From contig JAGWBY010000100.1 of assembly GCA_021295675.1 (NCBI GenBank), forward strand, positions 2,080 through 9,032: a stretch of DNA of 6,953 nucleotides, in the 5' to 3' direction. The stretch is from Candidatus Latescibacterota bacterium (GTDB lineage Bacteria; Latescibacterota; UBA2968; UBA8231). Position numbers and translations under genes: made by a program. Below the pieces are notes generated by a model, which was not told where the DNA came from, made no database searches, and saw nothing but the letters and a program-made list of their open reading frames with translations. Below, in pieces: positions 1-5,717 of the stretch (position 1 is its first letter; each line of letters begins with the position of its first letter).

Positions 1-27
1 CAAGCCCCAAGCCTTAACGCGCTTCAT
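1..27 (-). CDS. Possible start of a further gene (9 codons, cut by the window edge)
   Basis: An ATG at 27-25 opens a frame reading MKRVKAWGL to the window edge. The basic start could be the n-region of a signal peptide, fitting an exported product beside the glycosidase. No convincing ribosome site precedes it, and nine codons do not identify a product. Confidence 0.25.
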
Positions 28-70
28 AGGTTCATCCGTCGTTGCCCATCCGCGCCGTGCCCATTTATGG

Positions 71-2690
71 TCAGTGGTGCTCAACCAGCGCCGTCAAGGT
101 CTCCAACACCTGGATCCGCGCCTCGTCCGCCAGCGTGCGGTCCACCTTCTCGTTCAGCCAGTGAAAGCCGCCCGGACCGATCGCGTCTCCGTGGCCCGCC
201 GCATCACAGACGCGGGCCGGCAGGCCCTCCAGCAACCGACGGGCCTCCTCCACTTCCGGGCCCGTCCTCCCCTCGGCAGACGCCTTCTGGATCGCCCGGT
301 CCAACATGGCGAAGTACTCGTAGTCCTGCACGCCTTCCCGCGCCGCCTCGAGGTGTTTCCCGGCCGTCACCGAGTCCTCGTCGATGAACAGCGGCGAGTA
401 CGGACTCGTTCCACGATGACGCTCCTCCCGTGTCGGTCAGCGACCACATGTAGATGGCCGTCGCTCCATAACGCCAACTTGTCCACGCCATAAGGCGGCC
501 GGCGTACGGATCGAAGACCCGGCCCGTCCACGCCGCGTAGAACTCCAATCCGATCCCCTGATTTCGCTTCTTCACGTAGTAGTCGCGATAGTCCTGGCCC
601 TGTCTCAGGAAGGCTGCATAGTTGGGGCACAACACGTGGCACGCATCGATCATCTCCTGGTTCGCCCGGTCCATGTCCCGGTGGTTCGTATCCTCCCAGA
701 TGCGGACGCCCGTGTCCGCTTCGCGAATCGCCTTCGCCCACGCCAGAATGCGCTCGTCCATCCACGGCTCGTCAGGCTCATCCACCAAAAGCAGCGCGAA
801 CTGTTCCGGCTGCAATCCCTTCGCCACGATATGCTCCGCCCAGAACGTCACCCACGCCTTGACCGCGATTGTAAATTCTGGCGTGCCCATGGGCCACGAC
901 TCAAAATGGTCGCCCACTTTTGCGAACACCAGGTACTGGGCCGCATCCGGCCACAACTCGATCCAAGCATCGAAGTAGTCGGTGTCGGGCGGCACCGTCA
1001 TCGCTCCCTGCGCATCGTGCGTGCCCCGCGGCAGCGCCAGTTTGAGGGCCCACGGCGAGTCGACGAGATGTTCGCGCAGGTGCTCGATGATCGCTGGCCT
1101 GTTCTGCTCCGTCAGCAGGGGGAAGTGACCGACGCGGTCCGTGTAGTCCCATCCGCCTAGGTGAAGTGACTGCTTTTCGGGGAAGTCCAGAGGATACAGA
1201 TGCATGCGCAGCGGAAACCGCCGGCTCCCGGGCACCGACTCCACGACGACCTCGCCTTCATACGCGCCCGGCACCACGTCCACCGGATGGAAGGTCAGCC
1301 ACACCTGCCGCGTCATGCCCGACGGCACGGTCACCGCATACAGATCGTTCTCGGCAACAACCTCCGGCAGGGCCGCGGCCACCGGCACTCCGCTCCGCGT
1401 ATCCGTCCAAGCCACTTCGTGAACGGTCACATACGCCGGATTGTCGCCGCCGGGCAGCCCGCTCAGGCGGAACGCTACCTCCATCGGCTCGTCACTGCTG
1501 TTGCTCACATTGAACGCCGCGGCGCGGTATTCCCTGCGCATCAGATGCACCTCGACGGCCAGTTCCCGCGTCGTGTCCGGCGTGCCGATGAGGGGAAGCG
1601 GATCCCACAGATTCGAGCGCCAGAATGTGAGCGGCTCCAGCCCCCTGGCGTGCCAGAGCCACGCCTGCGTGCGCAACACCCGTTCGTGCCACGAGTTCAG
1701 AGGCAGCACCGCCTGGAAGTCATCCCCGAAGGCCGTGGCCGGCCCCAACTCCTCTTCTGCCGCCGCCAGTTCGCCGAGAACCTCATTCCGCGTCTGCAGC
1801 GGAACACCCTTCTCCCCCGCCGCCTCTCTCAGGGCCTCAATGTCCCGCACCAAGCGCGTCCGGATCCCTTTCTGGATTGCGAGCCGACCCGCGTACGCCT
1901 TCAGGTCCGGGATGGCCGGCCCCGGCAACGGCTCATTCACCCACTCCGGCTCTCCCGCCCAAACCTCGATCTCGTCCACGAAGATATACGGCTCGTTCCA
2001 CACGACTAGGCTGACATAGCGGCCGTGCGTCCTCAGCCGGTCCGTCCAGTACCAATACGTCCCGTACTGGGCAGCGCGCTGTTCGTTGAGATCTTGGAGG
2101 ATTTGCTGGCGCAGTTCGGGCGTGACCTCTTTTTGCGGGTATCGGTCCCGGTGGCGGTCGAAATGGTCATATATCTCCGCATCCGTGAAACGCATGCCTT
2201 CCCTATCCCACATGGCATCGCTCGCCTTCTTCGGCACGAGCGGGCCGTGCTGTTGCGCGTTCAACTCCACCAAGTCCCCAATCTCATGGAATTTCCTGTC
2301 TTCACCTGCCACGAGAATGCGGATCGTCAGCGGCCACCTCACGTCCGCAAATCCCCCCGCCGTACTGAACGAAACCCCCCGTATCGGCTGCACCGCACCC
2401 AAGTCCAGCGTCAGGATCGAAGGCGTCTTTTCCTGCCATCCCACCGTCGATAGCTGGGCCCAGAAATAGCCGTCCGTGTACACCCCGTCCGTCAGTTGCT
2501 CGGCGTCACCGGGGTCCGAGCAAAGCCCGTAATTCGGCCCCGGCTCCAGTGTGTAGCTCACTCCGAGGGCGATGTTCTCGCTCGGACGGTCTGTCGGAAT
2601 TGTCCCGGGCGCACTCGGCACCACCGCTGTGTCCTGAGCCCACGCCAATGCCGCCATCAACAACGCTACCGCTGCCAAAGTCCATTTCAC
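71..2690 (-). CDS. Secreted GH123/DUF4091-type glycoside hydrolase with N-terminal discoidin-like domain; +1 frameshift near the 3' end
   Basis: Probable exported glycosidase. Characterised GH123 enzymes are beta-N-acetylgalactosaminidases, but most DUF4091 proteins have unknown substrates. The GTG at 2690 begins a signal peptide, MKWTLAAVALLMAALAWA, cut before QD. A longer frame would run back into the tRNA gene and is rejected. Residues 39-247 resemble an F5/8 type C (galactose-binding-like) domain, with LTDGVYTDGYF, LTLDLGAVQPIRGVSFS and YIFVDEIEVWAGE. A helical linker follows (about 260-320), then a beta domain at about 375-500. The barrel spans about 505-800 and carries LLLVDEP, whose Asp637-Glu638 match the adjacent Asp-Glu catalytic pair of GH123. 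Downstream are MWSLTDTGGASSWNE and, in another frame, EAAREGVQDYEYF, the usual DUF4091 C-terminal motif. One extra base at about 401 separates them. The unrepaired frame ends at 204 after 63 foreign residues, while the repaired protein is about 872 residues and ends at TGA 71-73. Only a weak ribosome site (GAGAG) precedes the start. Confidence 0.8.
398..407 (-). other. Frameshift point in the glycoside hydrolase gene
   Basis: After the codons for WNE (GAG at 407-405) the sequence reads TCC, one extra G at 401, then TAC TCG CCG. The last three open the frame YSPLFIDEDS, which continues the family consensus. No classical slippery heptamer is visible. A one-base insertion, real or a sequencing error, is the simplest reading. 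Confidence 0.75.
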
Positions 2691-2727
2691 CGCTTGGCTC
2701 TCGCTGTCTTTACAGCTGCTTAAAATC

Positions 2728-2806
2728 TGGCGGGAACGTGTGGGAATCGAACCCACCCAGCGCAACTTTCGCTACGCCGCAACGGATTTGAAGTCCGCCC
2801 GCTCCC
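2728..2806 (-). tRNA. selC: tRNA-Sec (anticodon UCA) lacking a D arm
   Basis: This tRNA reads UGA as selenocysteine with SelB. The anticodon loop is CTTCAAA (2793-2787) with anticodon TCA at 2791-2789. It is closed by a stem of GGCGGA (2799-2794) with TCCGTT (2786-2781), typical of bacterial tRNA-Sec. The long variable arm is a 9-bp stem (2779-2771 with 2766-2758, three wobble pairs) capped by GAAA. The T arm is GTGGG-TTCGATT-CCCAC (2756-2740). The 3' end CGTTCCC plus discriminator G2731 and encoded CCA (2730-2728) pairs with GGGAGCG at 2806-2800 in a 7-bp acceptor stem with one G-U. In a normal tRNA-Sec an eighth acceptor base and a D arm, about 20 nt together, should sit between 2800 and 2799. 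Here nothing does, and the opposite base A2739 has no partner. The gene is 79 nt including CCA, where bacterial tRNA-Sec is usually about 95-100. The identity is certain. Whether it is functional, a pseudogene or an assembly deletion is open. Confidence 0.85.
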
Positions 2807-2817
2807 GCAAAGTCCTC

Positions 2818-2846
2818 AATATAGAATGACATCCCAATAGCACCAA
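2818..2846 (-). promoter_or_regulatory. selC: Candidate sigma70-type promoter for the tRNA-Sec gene
   Basis: TATATT at 2823-2818 matches the -10 consensus in 5 of 6 positions. It lies 17 nt after TTGGTG at 2846-2841, which matches only the TTG of the -35 box. Transcription would start near 2811, about 5 nt before the tRNA 5' end, which is sensible for a tRNA gene. This rests on sequence resemblance only. Confidence 0.4.
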
Positions 2847-2863
2847 CGAGACCTACGGTGCTA
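2838..2863 (-). repeat. Hairpin starting at the lipoprotein stop codon
   Basis: Perfect 7-bp inverted repeat (TAGCACC and GGTGCTA) with a 12-nt loop. The 5' arm begins with the TAG stop. There is no T-run after it, so it is at best a weak or factor-assisted 3' end. Its 3' arm overlaps the putative -35 element of the tRNA-Sec promoter. Confidence 0.45.
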
Positions 2864-3790
2864 CTTGGTCTGCGCTGCTTCGGCCCGCGCCTTGCGCTCG
2901 GCCCGCTCGGCCGCCTTGCGCTCGGCCACCTCGGCTTCTGTCGGCAAGCGTCGCGCGGGCATTTCTGGATACTCAAGCGGCAACTCCCAGCGCAGAGTTC
3001 GCAATGGGACGTCGCCCAAGTTTTCAATCTGCAACTCGAGATATTCATCGTCGAGCCCGACAATAGGCGTCTTGTCGTCGCTTTTGCGATTGGGGAAGAA
3101 GACCCGGTAGTAGGTCTTGCCGTCGAGCACCTCTCCTTCGGGCCGGTCGCTCTGGTAGGGGTAGTAATTAAACGTCCCGCTAGGTTGGAAGCGCACACCT
3201 TGCTGATTGACCAAGAACGTGCGCGCACCAATATCGGCAATATAGGGCTTGAGCTGAGACTCCCCGCTCGACAGATAAACGGTAAAGACCAAACGACTGT
3301 AGAGCGTCAAGCCCCAACGGTCGTCATACCGGTCGCGCAGGATGGGAAACTTGGGGTCGTAGATAGCATCCACGGCCCGGCGGATGTATTCGGCCCTCCA
3401 GATGTCGAAGGCGCGTTTTTGCAGGGGATTGCGCGCATCAAAGGACGGATTTACGTAGATAAGATACTGAAAGTAAAGGCTATTGATGTCCGTGCCGTCT
3501 TCGGTCGGATAGGTGCCATCGACGTAGGAGTAGAGTAGCTGTTTGATGCGAAACTCGAGCTGCTCTTGCCCCAAGTCCTCGCGCTCAGCCCGCGCATAGG
3601 CGTGGGCAATTTCGTAGGCGAAGGTATGCAAGGCTGCCTGCACCAAGACGCCGTCGGCACCTCGGTGGCTTCTATTTACGGTGCGCCATACTTCCTGCTC
3701 GACGCGCGCAAAGGGGCCTTGCGAATGTTCCGGGCCGCAGCCGGCGGCCGCCGCGCACATCCAGCAAAGGAACAAGACCCTGCCTGGCAT
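2861..3790 (-). CDS. Putative lipoprotein of unknown function
   Basis: I do not recognise the family. The 309-residue product starts with a short signal sequence whose hydrophobic core (VLFLCWMCAAAA) runs into an AAGC lipobox, with the lipidated Cys at position 18. It is therefore probably anchored in a membrane, and Gly rather than Asp at +2 favours the outer membrane under the E. coli rule. Residues 25-155 look mainly helical (VEQEVWRTVNR, EYIRRAVDAIYDP). Residues 160-272 are rich in alternating Tyr/Phe/Val and look like a beta domain (LTLYSRLVFTVYLSS, KTYYRVFFPN, EYLELQIENLGDVPL). Residues 284-309 are a Lys/Arg/Glu/Ala helix. The ATG at 3790 has GGAGGT 5 nt upstream. It follows rplI by 38 nt on the same strand and could be the last gene of that transcript. 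It shows no enzyme motif and is not obviously related to selenium, although it lies just upstream of the tRNA-Sec gene. Confidence 0.85.
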   Translation of the reverse strand: MPGRVLFLCWMCAAAAGCGPEHSQGPFARVEQEVWRTVNRSHRGADGVLVQAALHTFAYEIAHAYARAEREDLGQEQLEFRIKQLLYSYVDGTYPTEDGTDINSLYFQYLIYVNPSFDARNPLQKRAFDIWRAEYIRRAVDAIYDPKFPILRDRYDDRWGLTLYSRLVFTVYLSSGESQLKPYIADIGARTFLVNQQGVRFQPSGTFNYYPYQSDRPEGEVLDGKTYYRVFFPNRKSDDKTPIVGLDDEYLELQIENLGDVPLRTLRWELPLEYPEMPARRLPTEAEVAERKAAERAERKARAEAAQTK

Positions 3791-3795
3791 GAATT

Positions 3796-3811
3796 ACCTC
3801 CGTTGAGGAGG
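3796..3811 (-). promoter_or_regulatory. Ribosome binding site of the lipoprotein gene, partly inside a small hairpin
   Basis: GGAGGT (3796-3801) lies 5 nt before the ATG at 3790. The GGAGG pairs perfectly with a CCTCC five bases upstream (3807-3811, loop TCAAC), so the site could be masked in a GC-rich 5-bp hairpin. The site itself is clear; control by the hairpin is only a possibility. Confidence 0.6.
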
Positions 3812-3828
3812 GAGAGCCTCGCTTCGCG

Positions 3829-4272
3829 CTATTCCTTGACGACCCAGAGCTTGACCGCTGTTGCCACCTCCGGGTGGAGGCGCACTTCGACATTGTAAAC
3901 ACCCAATTCGCGGATGGGGTCTTCGAGATGGATGGCGCGGCGATCTATCTCGTAGCCCTTTTCGTCGAGCAACTCGGCGACATGCTGGGCGGTTACCGAG
4001 CCGAAGAGGCGATCCTCCTCGCCGACCTTGACCTGCGCAGTGATCGACTCCGCTTCCAGCTTTTTGGCGAGGGCCTCGGCGGCGCGGCGATCGCGCTCGG
4101 CCAAGGTCTCTTGCTGTTTGCGCCTAGACTCAAATTGGGCCACGTTGGCGGCGCTGGCGACCAAGGCCTCATTGCGAGGGATCAGGAAGTTGCGACCATA
4201 CCCGTTCTTTACCTCCACGACCTCACCAGCCGAACCCAAGGATTCAATGTCCTTTAATAGAATTACTTTCAC
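3829..4272 (-). CDS. rplI: Large ribosomal subunit protein L9
   Basis: L9 binds 23S rRNA near the L1 stalk with its N-terminal domain and reaches out with a long helix and a C-terminal domain; it helps keep the reading frame. The protein is 147 residues, the normal length. The L9 signature is clear at 13-35 (G, GEVVEVKNGYGRNFLIP, RNE). Residues 41-75 form the charged connecting helix. The C-terminal domain includes KVGEEDRLFGSVTAQHVAELL at 82-102 and ends VATAVKLWVVKE. The start is GTG at 4272, because a strong GGAGGA lies 6 nt upstream (4279-4284) and the family begins with this VKVILLKD-like sequence. The open frame continues far upstream without homology. The gap from the DUF2232 stop is 44 nt, and a lipoprotein gene follows after 38 nt. 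Confidence 0.98.
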   Translation of the reverse strand: MKVILLKDIESLGSAGEVVEVKNGYGRNFLIPRNEALVASAANVAQFESRRKQQETLAERDRRAAEALAKKLEAESITAQVKVGEEDRLFGSVTAQHVAELLDEKGYEIDRRAIHLEDPIRELGVYNVEVRLHPEVATAVKLWVVKE

Positions 4273-4278
4273 GACTTG

Positions 4279-4284
4279 TCCTCC
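4279..4284 (-). promoter_or_regulatory. Ribosome binding site of rplI
   Basis: GGAGGA lies 6 nt before a GTG codon. This fixes the rplI start inside a much longer open frame. Confidence 0.85.
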
Positions 4285-4316
4285 ACTTCGTAGAAAACGG
4301 CGATGTTGTTTGGGCC

Positions 4317-5135
4317 TTACGCTTCTTCCTCTGTGGGGGCTGGACGCAGACGCCGCCAATCGAACCACGTATCCAAAAGCCCCAAGCCCGCCAAGAGCAG
4401 AAACGCCAAGCCCGCGACAAAGAAAAGCCCTACGTAAAACAACAACTCGACCAAAGGCGGCACCCGTTGGCGCTGGGCGAAAAAGCGCAAGACGGCCAAT
4501 CCTTGCACTGCGTAGATAATTCCCATCAACACGATCAAATTGAGGCCCAAATCGGCCAGCAATCCATCGCTCAAAAGACTTAGACCCAAGGCCGCGATCA
4601 ATACCCAAATCAACTCTTCCCAAGGCCGCCACAAAGTCAGCGGCAGGGGAGCAGGCAGCGACAGCCCCAGCCGCAAGGCCAAGCCCTCGCTCAACCGATA
4701 CGCCACGACAAAAACCAAAAGCAGGGTCGCCATCTCGATGGCCGGCTGCACTCGCAAGACCGCGTCGATCATCGCGCTTAGCGTCTGGCCGCTTCCCTCT
4801 ACAGGCATCCCCAAGGCTTGAAACTGCTCCAAGATGGCGGCGGCGTGCTCTTGGCGCTGTACGCCATCGCGCGCCTGAATTAACTGCCAGAAACACAAGC
4901 CGGCCGGCGGCGTGCAGGCCATGGCCATGACGCGACCATAGGTCTGCTGACGCTCTATTTGCAAAACGGCGAGCAACCCCATAATGGGCACTAGCCCCAA
5001 CATGGCACCTAGCAGCATGACGGTGCCCAAGCAAAGCAGGCCGATCAAGGGCAGGGCTCCGCGCGAGCCGTAGCGCAGACTAGCCAAAAGCGAAGCGACC
5101 GCCAGCGCTATGCCCAGCAGAATCAGCATCGGCAC
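4317..5135 (-). CDS. DUF2232 / YybS-type multi-pass membrane protein
   Basis: This is an integral inner-membrane protein of 272 residues with no known enzymatic activity. Hydrophobic segments are at about 3-20, 27-58 (probably two helices), 133-147, 174-187, 195-218 and 229-254. A hydrophilic stretch at about 84-122 separates the first cluster from the rest. Features that recall DUF2232 are PWEELIW at 171-177, the NLIVLMGIIYAVQGLAV stretch at 199-215 and the C-terminal GLLDTWFDWRRL at 252-263. Members of this family often sit between the S6/S18 genes and the L9 gene, as here, so position supports the call as much as sequence. The start is GTG at 5135, with an ATG two codons later (5129) as alternative. 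Neither has a clear Shine-Dalgarno sequence. A hairpin spanning the rpsF stop lies immediately upstream, which suggests translation coupled to rpsF. Confidence 0.85.
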   Translation of the reverse strand: MPMLILLGIALAVASLLASLRYGSRGALPLIGLLCLGTVMLLGAMLGLVPIMGLLAVLQIERQQTYGRVMAMACTPPAGLCFWQLIQARDGVQRQEHAAAILEQFQALGMPVEGSGQTLSAMIDAVLRVQPAIEMATLLLVFVVAYRLSEGLALRLGLSLPAPLPLTLWRPWEELIWVLIAALGLSLLSDGLLADLGLNLIVLMGIIYAVQGLAVLRFFAQRQRVPPLVELLFYVGLFFVAGLAFLLLAGLGLLDTWFDWRRLRPAPTEEEA

Positions 5136-5136
5136 A

Positions 5137-5157
5137 CGACGACTTTAAGAGTCGTCG
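5137..5157 (-). promoter_or_regulatory. Hairpin across the rpsF stop codon, next to the DUF2232 start
   Basis: Perfect 8-bp inverted repeat (CGACGACT and AGTCGTCG) around a 5-nt loop. The rpsF TAA lies at the loop and the start of the 3' arm, and the GTG start of the next gene begins one base beyond the stem. No T-run follows, so it is not an intrinsic terminator. A ribosome finishing rpsF would melt it, which fits translational coupling; that role is inferred. Confidence 0.5.
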
Positions 5158-5678
5158 GACTCTTGGACGACGGCCTCTTCGGGTGCCTCCTCTACCTCCA
5201 CCTCCTCATTAGGCTTATCGGGCTTATTGTCCTCAGAGGCAGTAGCGCGGCGAGTGTCGTCGCGGTCTCTTGGGCCCCGAGAGTCCCGATGTGGGCCGCC
5301 TCGGTCCCTCGGACCGCGAGTCGGGCGGGCAAAGGCTTCTTCGAGAAAATTGTCGGCGGCTAGCTCGGGCACGTGGATAAATTCGCCTTCGACTGCGGTG
5401 ACGAGATAGCGCAGCACCGCTTCGTCGAGCTTGAGCGTCTGCTCTAGCCCTTCAATCGCCGTCGGCTCGGCGGAAAACTGATAGAGTATGTAGTAGCCTT
5501 GATGACGATTCTTCAGGCTAGCCGAAGTATAGGCCAGCCGCCGCAGGCCCCAATTGTCGATTCGGGCGACTTGTCCACCATTTTCCTCGAGCAGAGCCTC
5601 GTACTTTTCGACGAGTTGATCGTATTGGCCCTCGCCGGCTTGGGGATCCAAGATACATACGAGTTCGTAGTTTTTCAT
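5145..5678 (-). CDS. rpsF: Small ribosomal subunit protein S6 with long charged C-terminal extension
   Basis: S6 binds 16S rRNA in the platform of the 30S subunit as a pair with S18. Residues 1-98 match the S6 fold: MKNYELVCILDP at the N-terminus, the WGLRRLAY strand at 43-50, GYYILYQF at 61-68, and LKLDEAVLRYLV at 82-93. I chose the ATG at 5678 because the S6 fold begins exactly there. A longer reading to 5714 would add 12 residues that S6 does not have. A purine-rich AAGAAAG about 9 nt upstream is a weak ribosome site. At 177 residues it is longer than typical S6 (about 95-135). Residues 119-144 are Arg/Gly/Asp-rich with the hexamer RGPRDR twice, and 157-177 are strongly acidic, so the tail is probably disordered. 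The DUF2232 gene starts 9 nt after the stop, and rpsR does not follow. Confidence 0.96.
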   Translation of the reverse strand: MKNYELVCILDPQAGEGQYDQLVEKYEALLEENGGQVARIDNWGLRRLAYTSASLKNRHQGYYILYQFSAEPTAIEGLEQTLKLDEAVLRYLVTAVEGEFIHVPELAADNFLEEAFARPTRGPRDRGGPHRDSRGPRDRDDTRRATASEDNKPDKPNEEVEVEEAPEEAVVQESDDS

Positions 5679-5717
5679 TGTATTGCGCTTTCTTGGTTCT
5701 GGTCTGGGGCACATCCC

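Noticed and set aside
636..1160. Plus-strand open frame of 174 residues
   Set aside because: Antisense shadow of the same gene, with Arg-rich composition and no motif.
1200..2009. Plus-strand open frame of 269 residues
   Set aside because: It is antisense to the glycosidase gene, rich in Arg/Pro/His as expected for a GC-rich shadow frame, and shows no recognisable domain or ribosome site.
2703..2716. Hairpin GCTGT-AAAG-ACAGC as terminator after tRNA-Sec
   Set aside because: Only five pairs and no T-run follows; the glycosidase start is 12 nt away. Not enough to call a terminator.
2691..2765. Longer start for the glycoside hydrolase at 2765
   Set aside because: The extra 25 residues would be translated from the tRNA-Sec gene. 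The GTG at 2690 begins a clean signal peptide.
71..3790. In-frame UGA codons marking a selenoprotein near selC
   Set aside because: The lipoprotein frame is intact without UGA, and the glycosidase defect is a one-base shift, not a UGA. No candidate selenoprotein was found in the window.
4273..5034. Long open frame upstream of rplI suggesting a 401-residue fused protein
   Set aside because: The upstream part has no homology to L9, lies in the shadow of the DUF2232 gene, and a strong ribosome site precedes the GTG at 4272.
5679..5714. Upstream ATG giving rpsF 12 more residues
   Set aside because: S6 proteins begin at the MKNYE-like sequence, and the extra residues MCPRPEPRKRNT have no counterpart.
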